A DNA stretch of 64,000 nt, taken from the NCBI RefSeq assembly GCF_000190415.1, contig NZ_AEWF01000007.1:62001-126000 (forward strand), read 5' to 3'. Below, piece after piece: positions 38,745-48,313 of this stretch. Every line of letters starts with the position of its first letter. The first letter of the stretch is position 1. The stretch comes from Candidatus Odyssella thessalonicensis L13. Lineage in GTDB: Bacteria; Pseudomonadota; Alphaproteobacteria; Paracaedibacterales; Paracaedibacteraceae. The notes beneath the pieces are model-generated. The model had not been told where the DNA came from, made no database searches, and was given only the letters and a program-made list of their open reading frames with translations. The translations under genes were made by a program, and so were the position numbers.

Positions 38745-38771
38745 AGCCTCACCTATAAGTGAGGCTTTTTT
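38745..38771 (+). terminator. Terminator after FYDLN gene
   Basis: agcctcac, loop ctataa, gtgaggct, then TTTTTT. Strong intrinsic terminator. Confidence 0.85.
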
Positions 38772-38916
38772 AATAAGCTCTTACTGATTTAATCCTATTA
38801 AATTCTTTTGTTTTGCTGGATAAGAAATAATGGAGATCTGTTAATCTTTCCCTAACTATGATGAGGTATTAATACTTTCATCACGGAGATGTTTTTATAA
38901 GAAAGGGAGCGGAGAT

Positions 38917-39972
38917 ATGAAATTATTACAACCTATTACTATCGGTGATCTAAGCCTCCCGAACCGTATGATTATGGCCCCTTTAACCCGGTGCCGTGCC
39001 ACTGAGGTAGGGCGTATACCTAATCAACTTATGGCAGAATATTATGCGCAACGTTCCACCGCTGGCTTGATAATCTCGGAAGCAACTTCAGTGAGTCCCA
39101 TGGGAGTGGGCTATCCTAATACTCCAGGGATCTGGTCGCCAGATCAGGTTGAAGGATGGAAAACAGTTACTGAAGTGGTCCATCAAAAAGGGGGAAGAAT
39201 ATTTCTACAGCTTTGGCACGTTGGCCGTATCTCTCATCCTAGCTACTTGGATGGCCAGCTTCCCGTGGCGCCCAGTGCCATTGCTGCCGCAGGACATGTG
39301 AGCCTAGTGCGTCCTAAAACCTCTTATCCTGTTCCCCGCCCGCTTGTGCTCGAGGAAATGGCGCAGATTGTTGAGGACTATCGCCTTGCCGCAATCAATG
39401 CCCAAAAAGCGGGGTTTGACGGGGTGGAAATTCATGGGGCTAATGGTTACTTATTAGACCAGTTCCTACAAGATAGCTCTAACCACCGACAGGATATTTA
39501 TGGGGGAAGCATTGAAAATCGAGCCCGGCTTATGCTCGAAGTCACCGATGCCGTTATCTCTGTTTGGGGAGCTAATAGAGTTGGGATGCATCTATCCCCC
39601 CGCGGAGATGCACATAGTATGGGCGATAGTAACAAATTAGCAACTTTTAGCTATGTCGTTCAACAATTAAGTGACAGGAATATCGCTTTCATTTGTGCCC
39701 GTGAGCATGTCGGCGAAGGACGGATTGGGCCCCAGCTTAAAGCGCTTTTTAAGGGTGTTTATATTGCCAATGAGAATTTGACCGCCGATACGGCTGAAGA
39801 ATTACTGGAGAAGAAGGAAGCTGATGCTGCCGCCTTTGGACGGGCTTTTATTGCTAATCCTGATCTGCCTCGGCGAATTGCCAATCATGCGCCTCTTAAT
39901 GAGGGGAGACCTGAAACATTTTATGGTGGAACTGCTGAAGGATATACGGATTACCCCTTTATGGATGACTAA
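38917..39972 (+). CDS. Old-yellow-enzyme family ene-reductase
   Basis: This 351-residue FMN-dependent flavoprotein resembles NemA/N-ethylmaleimide reductase. It has MIMAPLTRCRA near the N-terminus, FLQLWHVGRISHPS, the catalytic/substrate segment GVEIHGANGYLLDQFLQDSS, and the FMN phosphate-binding end AAFGRAFIANPDLPRR. It reduces activated C=C bonds with NAD(P)H, probably in detoxification. It has a good ribosome site (GGGAGCGGAG), stands alone upstream of lolC and has no obvious operon partner. Confidence 0.92.
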   Translation: MKLLQPITIGDLSLPNRMIMAPLTRCRATEVGRIPNQLMAEYYAQRSTAGLIISEATSVSPMGVGYPNTPGIWSPDQVEGWKTVTEVVHQKGGRIFLQLWHVGRISHPSYLDGQLPVAPSAIAAAGHVSLVRPKTSYPVPRPLVLEEMAQIVEDYRLAAINAQKAGFDGVEIHGANGYLLDQFLQDSSNHRQDIYGGSIENRARLMLEVTDAVISVWGANRVGMHLSPRGDAHSMGDSNKLATFSYVVQQLSDRNIAFICAREHVGEGRIGPQLKALFKGVYIANENLTADTAEELLEKKEADAAAFGRAFIANPDLPRRIANHAPLNEGRPETFYGGTAEGYTDYPFMDD

Positions 39973-40102
39973 GACAAGATTGCTACTAAGGAGAAAAGGC
40001 AGTCAAAGCTACATTGGCGCTCTTTGTTGCAACTATTAGCTATCATAAACAATCATTCCTGATCTATAATTAGAGGTATAGACACTTAAAAAATTGAAAA
40101 GT

Positions 40103-41365
40103 ATGTTCTCAAAGTTTGAACGAATGATTGCTTTCCGGTATCTACGCTCTTCGCGTCAGGAAGGATTCATTTCGGTGATTGCGTGGTTCTCTTTTATTGG
40201 TATTGCCTTGGGGGTTGCCACCCTGATTATTGTTATGTCAGTGATGAATGGATTTCGGCAAGAGTTATTGCAGCGGATTATTGGAATGAATGGCCATATA
40301 GCTATAAATGCTATTGGACGGCCCTTTGAGGACTTTGATAAGGCTCTTAAAACTGTGCAAAGAGTTGCAGGGGTCGTTCAAGTTTATCCCGAGATAGATC
40401 GCCAAGCGATGTTAATGTTCCGCGCTCAAGCGCGAGGTGTACAGGTTCATGGGATGCGCCCTGATGACCTTAAAAAGCGCGAATTTATTCGCAATAATGT
40501 TATTGATGGTAGTCTGGATCAGTTTGGCGTCTTTGAGCATGATGGCATTAAGACGGAAACAATTGCAATTGGAGTCTCTCTGGCAAGTAAGACGGGGATT
40601 TCAGTGGGAGATCGGGTAAGCTTAATGAGCCCTGAGGGAACTTCTTCAGCTTTTGGAACTTTGCCGCGACAGAAATCATTTTTAGTGGCGGCCATTTTTA
40701 AAGCGGGAGTCTATCAATATGACTCTGCTGTGGTCTTTATGCCCCTTGAGTCGGCCCAATCTTTCTTTCGCCTTGGAGCGGGGATCACTAATCTTGAGGT
40801 TTTTGTGGATAATCCAGACCGTGTAGGACACAGATCTTTTCAGATCCAGAGTGCTTTAGGGCCAGATTTCCAATTGTTTGATTGGCAGAATTCAAATAAT
40901 ACTTTATTCCAAGCCGTGGAAGTCGAGCGCAATGTTATGTTTATTATCTTAACATTGATTATCTTGATTGCAGCTTTTAATATCTTGTCCAGTTTGATTA
41001 TGCTGGTCAAAGATAAAACCCGTGATATTGCCATCATGCGCACCATGGGTGCGAGTCAAAAAAGTATGATGCGTATTTTTTTCTTAACAGGCTCTACTTT
41101 AGGCTTGGTGGGAACTGTTTTAGGGTTGACCTTAGGATTAACCTTTGCTTTAAATATCGAGCATATCCGCCAAGCTTTGCAATCTTTGACGGGGACCAAC
41201 TTATTTAATGAAGAAATTTACTTTTTGACTCAATTGCCCTGCAAGATTGATCCCTTTGATGTCATTGTAACCGTAATTACTGCTTTAATCTTAACTTTCC
41301 TGTCCACGCTGTATCCTTCCTGGCGCGCAGCACGCCTGGATCCTGTAGAGGCTTTAAGACAATGA
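40103..41365 (+). CDS. lolC: LolC/LolE lipoprotein-releasing permease
   Basis: This inner-membrane subunit of the LolCDE transporter hands outer-membrane lipoproteins to LolA. The ATG at 40103 (MFSKFERMIAFRYLRS) is preferred over a TTG at 40094. It has four membrane segments in the family arrangement: one after residue 20 (SVIAWFSFIGIALGVATLII), then a large periplasmic domain and three C-terminal helices (VMFIILTLIILIAAFNILSS, LTGSTLGLVGTVLG, VIVTVITALILTFLSTLYPS), ending PVEALRQ. Single permease genes acting as homodimers are common in alphaproteobacteria. Overlaps lolD by ATGA. A TATAAT at 40065-40070 may be part of its promoter. Confidence 0.95.
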   Translation: MFSKFERMIAFRYLRSSRQEGFISVIAWFSFIGIALGVATLIIVMSVMNGFRQELLQRIIGMNGHIAINAIGRPFEDFDKALKTVQRVAGVVQVYPEIDRQAMLMFRAQARGVQVHGMRPDDLKKREFIRNNVIDGSLDQFGVFEHDGIKTETIAIGVSLASKTGISVGDRVSLMSPEGTSSAFGTLPRQKSFLVAAIFKAGVYQYDSAVVFMPLESAQSFFRLGAGITNLEVFVDNPDRVGHRSFQIQSALGPDFQLFDWQNSNNTLFQAVEVERNVMFIILTLIILIAAFNILSSLIMLVKDKTRDIAIMRTMGASQKSMMRIFFLTGSTLGLVGTVLGLTLGLTFALNIEHIRQALQSLTGTNLFNEEIYFLTQLPCKIDPFDVIVTVITALILTFLSTLYPSWRAARLDPVEALRQ

Positions 41366-42036
41366 CCGATCTGACCTTAAAACTTGATTCAATAACTCGT
41401 TCCTTTCAACAAGGGGATGAAATCCTCACCGTCTTGAAGGGGATCAATCTTCAAATTAAGAGAGGCGAGATTGTGGCGCTTGTTGGCCATAGCGGGGCGG
41501 GCAAGTCAACCCTTTTACAGATCGCGGGCTTACTAGAACCCCCCAATAAAGGACAGGTCATTATGGCTGGACAGGATACTGCTCAATTATCGGAGGCGCA
41601 GCGCACCGCTTTAAGAAATCAATTTGTAGGCTTTGTCTATCAGTTTCATCATTTGTTGCCTGAATTTAGTGCTGTAGAAAATGTTATGATTCCGCAGCTT
41701 ATAAAAGGGACTGGCTTAAAACAAGCTCAAGAGCGAGCGGTCGATCTTTTAACTAAGCTTGGGTTATCACATCGTCTTGACCATCGCCCTAAAAAACTTT
41801 CGGGCGGGGAGCAGCAACGTGTCGCCATTGCTCGGGCTTTAGCAAATATGCCTAAAATATTATTAGCTGATGAACCGACCGGTAACTTGGATTATGCTAC
41901 ATCTGATATTGTGTTCAATCAAATGGTGCAGCTGGTAAAAGAAACGGGCATGTCAGCTCTTATTGCTACCCATAATCCCGATTTGGCCAAGAAAATGGAC
42001 CGCATTATTGAGATTAAAGCCGGTACCATTGCATGA
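41362..42036 (+). CDS. lolD: LolD lipoprotein-releasing ATPase
   Basis: This 224-residue ABC ATPase powers LolC. It has Walker [10 protein letters not shown], the Q-loop segment [11 protein letters not shown] (typical LolD), ABC signature LSGGEQQR, Walker [13 protein letters not shown] and the switch ATHNPDL. It is translationally coupled to lolC through a 4-bp overlap. It serves the outer-membrane lipoproteins encoded around here, including the NodT channel. Confidence 0.97.
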   Translation: MTDLTLKLDSITRSFQQGDEILTVLKGINLQIKRGEIVALVGHSGAGKSTLLQIAGLLEPPNKGQVIMAGQDTAQLSEAQRTALRNQFVGFVYQFHHLLPEFSAVENVMIPQLIKGTGLKQAQERAVDLLTKLGLSHRLDHRPKKLSGGEQQRVAIARALANMPKILLADEPTGNLDYATSDIVFNQMVQLVKETGMSALIATHNPDLAKKMDRIIEIKAGTIA

Positions 42037-42357
42037 AGGCATCTTATCTTCACCTTAAATCTATAGACTGATTTAGGATGCGAGAGCTAAGAGACAATTA
42101 ATTGTCTGTCAAAAGTGAGCTGGGGCGCTTAAACTTAAAAGAAAGCATCACGTCTTTTGTACAAGAGGGTGATAATGTAATCCATTCTTCTCGCCCTTCC
42201 CTTAAGTTCCTTATACTTTCTGCTAAAGTCCGTATAATAAGGGTAATTCGATAAAATTCCAAGAGGAATAATAAAAAACTTTTAGACTTATTATTCCTTA
42301 CTTCCCCGTCTATGTTTCACTATGAATTTATCTAAACTCTTATGGAGATTTTCTACA
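42037..42357. other. Intergenic region with possible promoter
   Basis: This 321-bp gap has no gene. A perfect TATAAT (42233-42238) lies about 120 bp before the next start, but the matching -35 is poor (TTATAC, 16-nt spacer), so the promoter is only a candidate. Confidence 0.35.
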
Positions 42358-45300
42358 ATGTCTCGAACTTTTGTTAAAAATTTCAGCTCTTTATTTCTAT
42401 TAAGTACTTATTTGATTTCCCTATCTCCTGCATACAGTAATGATGATTCTAGCGTATCAGACTGGGAGGTGACGCCGCTTGATCGGGCGGATTGCATATG
42501 GGACCTTGGAATAACCCGTGAAGAGATTCCTTATCAGCAAGCCGCCCTAGAAATTCTCAAGAAATTAGGTGATGAGCAGCAGAGTGAGAAAGCAAAGAAG
42601 AAATATATTAAAAAGGTGATAGAATATTTAAGTTATCATCCTCTCCCTACAGAGGAAAACGTCACTGTCGCCTCTTCATTAGTCTGTCTTCTGCCCTCTA
42701 GATCCCAAGCGTTTTCTGCACAAGAGTTTAAAATTGCATTAAAGCAGGATATTGAGAATTTATATAATGAATTACTTACTTCCATAAAAAACCCTGGCAG
42801 TCCTGAGAAAAGCCCTACCCTCGGGAGACGCTCTTCAGATCTTGGTCGATTAGAAACCCCTTCTTCTCCAGTAGGGAGTCCGCCGCGCCAATATTTCGAT
42901 ATTCTCCGAGGACCTGATAGTCCACGCATAAATATAGAGGAGGAGGTTAAAAAGCTAAAGCTTAACTACTATTATGCAAGCTTCATAGAAATACTGGGAG
43001 AAGATGCCTCTGCGCTTCGCAAGAATATCACGCAAAGGGCAAACAGTTTATCTTCCAGGAGTATAAGTACCCTTCATAAATATAAGTTACGCTACCTTAG
43101 AGAAGTAAATCAGAAACAATTTGAAATATTAATGGAGTTGGCAGAAAACATTTTATCCTCTGCCAAAGATACTTCACAGCCAGATCTAGCAGCAGCCCTG
43201 ACAAAACTAGCCGGCAAGATATATCTTAAATTGGCGGAAAATGCCCGAGAAGAATATAAAAACAATAAGCTCAAACTTGTGGAACATCTTCACAGCTATT
43301 ATGATCAGGCCTGCAAGAGAGCTGCGTCCCGTCAGGCTTATTATTTGAAAGGCGAGCTATATGAAACCTATAAAGATAATTATAAATCTTGGAATTCAAA
43401 AGCTTGGGATGCTTATGTAGATGCTACTCGTAAAAAAGAAGGTTCTGCTTCTACGATGGACCAAATAGAAGATGATTTTACTTTTGAAGGGGAGCAAGTA
43501 GAGGATGAGGGGTATTCACTAGCTTATCATAAAATTGCAGTCGTTCATGAAGATGCTGAGAATCCTTTTAAAGTAGAAAAAGATGAAGCTGAAGCCATAA
43601 AAAATCATGCATTTGCTGCTAGAAAGGGGCACCCTATATCTCAGTATCGTCTTTACCATTATTATACAGAAATAGGGGAAAGCGATATTGCTATCAGGCT
43701 GCTGGAATTGGCCGCAGAAGGAGGTTATGCTCCTGCTCAAACTGACCTAGGGGTGCATTATTTAAATAATAATTGCAAAGATAACTCTTCTTATACTAAG
43801 GCTGCATACTGGCTCAATAAAGCTGTTCAGCAAGAGCAAGCCAGGGCCTATAAATATCTGGGCCGAGTGTATGAGGAAGGGTTGGGCGTCGAAAAGGATT
43901 ACGATACGGCTTTCTCTCATTACCGGCATGCTTATAAGCTGAATTCTGTTGAGAGCGAACAAGATACTGAATTAGCTTTAAAATTGGGCCAATTCTATGA
44001 AAAGGGTTATACTCAAAAAGGAGTAGATGCCCAAAAAGCTTACGAATATTATTCTATTGCTGCCGAAAATGGTAGTCCACAAGCTCATTATTATCTAGGA
44101 AAACTATATTTTTATGGTAAAGATTTTAAACGGGACAGAGCTTTAGCTTTAGAGCATTTCCACAAAGCACCGTTAACAAGTGAAGTAGCTTTATTGTTAG
44201 GTATCATGTATCACTTTGGCTTAGGTACAGAGGTAAACATTGCCGAAGCAAAGCATCATCTTGAATATGCAGCTAATAGTAATGATATTCAGGCGATTGA
44301 ATTCTTAGCTTACATTCATCAAAAGGGATTAGACGGCAAAGTTGACCAAGCTAAAGCCTTCGCCTTATGGGAAAAGGGGGCTGATTTAGGGAGTGCAATT
44401 TGTGCAGTTCAAGCTGGTAAACATTTATATAAAAGATGGAAAAAGAAGGAACCTCTTTCAGAATGTTGGAAGAAATCAATAAGTTACTTTGAGAAAGCTC
44501 CTGAGGACCCTGATGCCTTATACCATCTGGCTTATATGATAGAATACTATTTTAGCGCAAGTAATGATGGCCCCGAAAAAAGTGAACTAGATAAGGCTTA
44601 TGCAGCGTATGATAAGGCTGTAGAAAAAGGGCATGCAGGAGCACTGATTTGGAAAGCTGAACAGTATGAAATGCATCCCTTAATGGAAGAACAGCGAAAA
44701 GCTGTGCCCTATTATGAAAAGGCCGCGAGTAGAAACTACGTTAAAGCATGGTACCTTTTAGCGAGAATATATGAGGAAGGGGTATGTGGAATGGAACAAG
44801 ATCTTGAAAAGGCGTACGAATATGGAGAGAAAGCAAGAAGTCTATTTAAAAAGTACACCTTTTTACAAGATACTGCGCCCCTTATAGAAAAGGGCTCCCA
44901 GCATGCGTTAAATGTTATTCAAGCTAAAGCACAACAAGGTAACCCTTTTATCCTTGCTTATTTGGCACGGTTAGGCGAGACAGCTTCTTACAGTAATGGA
45001 GACTATCGACAAATAATTGGTGATTATAGAGAAGCTGCAAAGGGAGGGAGTAGATCTGCTGCTCGCCGCTTGGAAATGCTGGAAAAGTATAACATACCAG
45101 TGTTGATTCAAGAGGAGAATAAGGAGCCTAGGGATAGTCGCCGCCTAATAATAAAAAGCAGACAGGTAAATAAAGGAGATCCTTATAAAACTCGTCATCA
45201 GAAAGATAATCCAAAAAAGATGACCCAAGCTATTCGGCTGGGCAAGATATCACTTTCATTTTCCAACTCGTCATATGCACCGAGTGGCAGTGAGAATAGC

Positions 45301-45633
45301 CAAGATACTTCCGCTCAAAAAGTCTTTTCATTGTCGATGGAGTCGATGTCTATAACTTCCGATATTCCACCGGTAAGAAAGGTGGAGCAAGAAACACAAT
45401 CTACCTCTGAGCAGGATAATGCAGCAGACTCCTCCACCCTGCTCTCAGAGCAAACAAAAAAGGCACTCATAGCGTTATCTAATTCCACTACTATGATTAA
45501 GAATGAAGATCCTAGTGTGGCCAATAAAGTTGCTATCATTAGCGTCAATAAGCCTGTGAGAAATTTAAAAGATTCTTTAACTGAAGAAAAGGAAGAAGGC
45601 ACAAGCAGCGAAGGTACCAGACAGTCGAGGTAG
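42358..45633 (+). CDS. Large secreted Sel1/TPR-like repeat protein
   Basis: The ATG at 42358 (signal peptide SRTFVKNFSSLFLLSTYLIS) is preferred: TATGGAG lies upstream, while the ATG at 42322 has none. The product is about 1091 residues: signal peptide, a helical N-terminal part, a Ser/Pro-rich linker (SPEKSPTLGRRSSDLGR, about 145-185), an approximately 200-residue helical stretch, then Sel1-type repeats from about residue 415 to 890 (YLGRVYEEGLGVEKDYDTAF, YYLGKLYFYGKDF), and a polar, probably disordered C-terminus. It is unrelated at the C-terminus to the cluster at 12.8-18.8 kb. Probably an exported scaffold or host-interaction protein. Ends in TAG, followed by a strong terminator. Confidence 0.8.
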   Translation: MSRTFVKNFSSLFLLSTYLISLSPAYSNDDSSVSDWEVTPLDRADCIWDLGITREEIPYQQAALEILKKLGDEQQSEKAKKKYIKKVIEYLSYHPLPTEENVTVASSLVCLLPSRSQAFSAQEFKIALKQDIENLYNELLTSIKNPGSPEKSPTLGRRSSDLGRLETPSSPVGSPPRQYFDILRGPDSPRINIEEEVKKLKLNYYYASFIEILGEDASALRKNITQRANSLSSRSISTLHKYKLRYLREVNQKQFEILMELAENILSSAKDTSQPDLAAALTKLAGKIYLKLAENAREEYKNNKLKLVEHLHSYYDQACKRAASRQAYYLKGELYETYKDNYKSWNSKAWDAYVDATRKKEGSASTMDQIEDDFTFEGEQVEDEGYSLAYHKIAVVHEDAENPFKVEKDEAEAIKNHAFAARKGHPISQYRLYHYYTEIGESDIAIRLLELAAEGGYAPAQTDLGVHYLNNNCKDNSSYTKAAYWLNKAVQQEQARAYKYLGRVYEEGLGVEKDYDTAFSHYRHAYKLNSVESEQDTELALKLGQFYEKGYTQKGVDAQKAYEYYSIAAENGSPQAHYYLGKLYFYGKDFKRDRALALEHFHKAPLTSEVALLLGIMYHFGLGTEVNIAEAKHHLEYAANSNDIQAIEFLAYIHQKGLDGKVDQAKAFALWEKGADLGSAICAVQAGKHLYKRWKKKEPLSECWKKSISYFEKAPEDPDALYHLAYMIEYYFSASNDGPEKSELDKAYAAYDKAVEKGHAGALIWKAEQYEMHPLMEEQRKAVPYYEKAASRNYVKAWYLLARIYEEGVCGMEQDLEKAYEYGEKARSLFKKYTFLQDTAPLIEKGSQHALNVIQAKAQQGNPFILAYLARLGETASYSNGDYRQIIGDYREAAKGGSRSAARRLEMLEKYNIPVLIQEENKEPRDSRRLIIKSRQVNKGDPYKTRHQKDNPKKMTQAIRLGKISLSFSNSSYAPSGSENSQDTSAQKVFSLSMESMSITSDIPPVRKVEQETQSTSEQDNAADSSTLLSEQTKKALIALSNSTTMIKNEDPSVANKVAIISVNKPVRNLKDSLTEEKEEGTSSEGTRQSR

Positions 45634-45651
45634 CTTTAGCATTTAATTAAG

Positions 45652-45687
45652 GGAGCTAGAGTGTAAATTAGGGCTCTAGCTCCTTTT
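45652..45687 (+). terminator. Terminator of large Sel1 gene (gap 45634-46000)
   Basis: A perfect 10-bp stem (ggagctagag / ctctagctcc) with a 12-nt loop is followed by TTTT. The rest of the 367-bp gap holds overlapping small open frames on both strands (45763-45979) without ribosome sites and is left unannotated. Confidence 0.8.
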
Positions 45688-46000
45688 AAATGGACCCGTC
45701 TCTCTGCTTGCCAACGCCACAATTTCTAAGTATTTAAACTTAGAGCTATAAAATTATCGTAGCTATGTCTTGAATTGTATTCTTTTTATAAGTTTATCGT
45801 CCAAGGCGTACTTTCTCTTTTGCTTCCTCAATAAACCCATACCCTTTAAAGCTAACGATGCTAACGAGGCATCCACACTAATAACAGACTTAAGTGAGAT
45901 CTTTTTTAAGAGGATGCTCTTTAGAATTAAGCTGCTTGCTTCAATAGCAGTTCCCAGCATGATTAATGGGGGAGGATAACCATCTTACTCTTTTGGCTCA

Positions 46001-46579
46001 TTAATTATCGCTAAGACTTTTAATAGTCCACCTTTCTAAAGGAGGATTCCCGGGCAAGATATGGTAGATACCGCAATTACCAGCGCGTAGATCTGGCTGC
46101 CCTAAAAAAGTGGCTAACGCGATAAAGACACCACCATGAGCCACAATCAGGGGCGGGCGGTGCTGCGGTGAACTATTCAGGATCTCAGTTATAGTTGCTA
46201 AGACACGTCTTTCAAACTGAAGCCATGTTTCCCCTCCCGACGGTAATTGATCACCATCCGAGGCTGTCAAGAAGCAAGCATGAGGACGGCCTTGTTTATC
46301 GCCCCAGTGACACTCCATTAAGCCTGCATGACGGATAATAGAGTGCTGATGATCCATGTTTACGATTTCAGCTGTTTGTAAAGCCCGCTTAAGTGGGCTG
46401 GAATAAATCACTGAAAATTCAGTATCCCTTAATAATGGCCGAGCTAAATGAGCTTGGTGCAACCCTGTCTGGTTAAGTGGGATATCCATTTGACCCATAG
46501 TTATATTGTCTTTATTCCAATCAGTTTCACCGTGGCGCATAAAATAAAAAGATTTTAAGGGAAGGGGGAGAGCAGTCAT
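46001..46579 (-). CDS. Histidine-phosphatase (phosphoglycerate-mutase-like)
   Basis: This 192-residue protein of the histidine phosphatase superfamily has catalytic motif RHGETDW (Arg15-His16-Gly17), YSSPLKRALQTAEIV, the acidic segment MECHWGDKQGR, and the second catalytic His in LIVAHGGVFIA. The size and motifs fit cofactor-dependent mutase-like or CobC-type broad phosphatases. The substrate cannot be told from sequence; no cobalamin or glycolytic gene is adjacent. AAGGA precedes the ATG. Confidence 0.9.
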   Translation of the reverse strand: MTALPLPLKSFYFMRHGETDWNKDNITMGQMDIPLNQTGLHQAHLARPLLRDTEFSVIYSSPLKRALQTAEIVNMDHQHSIIRHAGLMECHWGDKQGRPHACFLTASDGDQLPSGGETWLQFERRVLATITEILNSSPQHRPPLIVAHGGVFIALATFLGQPDLRAGNCGIYHILPGNPPLERWTIKSLSDN

Positions 46580-46826
46580 GTTTTATCCTTTTGTAAATTT
46601 ATGTAGGTTATAGGCTAATCCTCGCCCCTTGTAAAGACTAAGCTGCACCATAATTAGCAGCCAAATGATGTTTTTTAAGAGTGTGAGTTTTGGCGGAGGC
46701 CAATTATAGAGGTGTTACTCATATTCACGCGCTTAGGTAGTATGCAAAGTCGAGGTATATGCTTTAGCTCTTTATAGCAGAACGCTCTGATATCTGTGAA
46801 GAGGGCGAATGCCTTATAACGAAGCT

Positions 46827-47153
46827 TTAATCTTTATGGGGATGATGGCAATGATGCCGCCAATCAGTCTGAATACATTTAATATAATCCTCATAACCTT
46901 TTAGGCGAGCTTCAGGAGGTAACTCCTTAAAGATAATGGTGCGAGCGTTTTCTTTAAAATCTGTTGTCAGCTCACCCGAAGGAGCGGTCTGGTGATAAGC
47001 GGCGACCAAAGAGCCAGTGGCATTATCAGAGTAGCCCGCCCCACAAGCAATAACTTTATCCTGAAGTGATTGATTATGGATCATCGAAGGAGAGGTGCAC
47101 CCTGCCAGAAGGTTTGTATAGAAAAAGAGGCCTAGAATTTTTACTGCCCTCAT
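46827..47153 (-). CDS. Small lipoprotein
   Basis: This 108-residue protein has a lipoprotein signal (AVKILGLFFYTNLLAGC, Cys about 19) and a short soluble domain with His-rich end (WRHHCHHPHKD) that could bind a metal. Two further Cys occur (ACGAGY, IKCIQ). No family recognised. Alone between two gene-poor stretches. Confidence 0.7.
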   Translation of the reverse strand: MRAVKILGLFFYTNLLAGCTSPSMIHNQSLQDKVIACGAGYSDNATGSLVAAYHQTAPSGELTTDFKENARTIIFKELPPEARLKGYEDYIKCIQTDWRHHCHHPHKD

Positions 47154-47607
47154 CGGGAATTTCTCTTATTGCTAACTATTCAATCTTTAAAAAATATCTT
47201 GTCCAGTTAGAGAATTATCTGAGAAACGTTGATCATTTTTATACTTGCACGCAAATTTAGCCTATCTGGTCATTTTTGTTGTCTAGCTGATCCTAGCTTG
47301 CTGTCAATACGTTAGATTCTAATCTTTTGCAAGCTATTGTAACTGCTAATAGACTCACCTGTCAGCAAGCGCAGGCGTAATAGAAAAGGTGTTTATTACA
47401 ATATATTTCAATGCATTGATAAATAATTTAGGGGGGAGGGAAAATAACTCTCTCCTTGGTTTTTTTATACTTATAGTTAGTGTTCTTCAGCATATACATT
47501 TTTTGTGTTTTATAATGCTACAGTGTAGTATGCTTAATATCTTTATACCCCATAATTGCCTTACTAGTAATTGGTGTTCTGGGAGACAGCTGCTTTAGCT
47601 GTTGTGA
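47154..47607. other. Intergenic region
   Basis: This 454-bp AT-rich gap lies between divergent lipoprotein genes and shows no convincing coding frame. An 8-bp inverted repeat (gcttgctg 47296-47303, cagcaagc 47363-47370) spans 59 nt; its meaning is unclear. Confidence 0.4.
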
Positions 47608-48144
47608 ATGATGAGATCTAGAAACTTGATAAGTACTAAATACATGCTAATTGGTGTACTGGGGGCTATTTTATCGCTTCAGGTAGGCTGTTCTCGCTCA
47701 TTTGGGTGGTCGGAGCGCGTGGATGCGGCGACCATCGCTGATAGTTGGAAAACTTATGCAGAATTCTTTGCCTCAGCAAATAGTATTCCTTTGAGCAAAG
47801 AACAATTTATCAGCCAGTTACAGAAGGGGACTTATACTCAAATGTCGATTAGTCACTTTCTTAGCTTGCCCGTTGAGAATCATCGCCTTGCCCGTTATCA
47901 TTCGGCTCAAACGGCAGAAGAAGCTTATCCAGAGTCAGACCGTCCACGTCAAAACCAGGACATTGATTCTGTAAATTATTTTTTATCCTCGATCGCGCCT
48001 GTGAGTCCCATCACAGTTGCCATTATGATGGATAAAAAAGGAAAGACACGCCTCATTAAGTTGGATGGCGTCCACCGGATGATGGCCGCCAACATACTGC
48101 AACACGACCTGCGAGTTTTATGGATTAATTTGAGGGAAATCTAA
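47608..48144 (+). CDS. Lipoprotein with ParB-like motif
   Basis: This 178-residue protein has a lipoprotein signal (YMLIGVLGAILSLQVGC, Cys about 28). The C-terminal 50 residues read VAIMMDKKGKTRLIKLDGVH then RMMAANI, resembling the ParB/sulfiredoxin-fold motif in which D-G-x-H-R binds nucleotide. Such a domain on an exported lipoprotein is unusual. The N-terminal half is helical and unrecognised. Two ATGs (47608, 47611) are possible starts. The ParB-like assignment is tentative. Confidence 0.6.
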   Translation: MMRSRNLISTKYMLIGVLGAILSLQVGCSRSFGWSERVDAATIADSWKTYAEFFASANSIPLSKEQFISQLQKGTYTQMSISHFLSLPVENHRLARYHSAQTAEEAYPESDRPRQNQDIDSVNYFLSSIAPVSPITVAIMMDKKGKTRLIKLDGVHRMMAANILQHDLRVLWINLREI

Positions 48145-48313
48145 ACACCCTAAGCTTTTATCCTTTATCTAATACCTTTCTCTGTGGAAAGCAGGCTCCT
48201 AGGGTGCTGAAATTAGAGTCCCTTTAATTAAGGCTTAAAACAAAGTAAGAGTTACAAATTTAAGTCAAGCATCCCTTCGGTTTCGTTACCTCTCCGCTTT
48301 AAAAAATCGTCTA

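Noticed and set aside
45763-45979. Overlapping small frames on both strands
   Set aside because: Neither has a ribosome site; each is the mirror of the other, typical of chance open frames.
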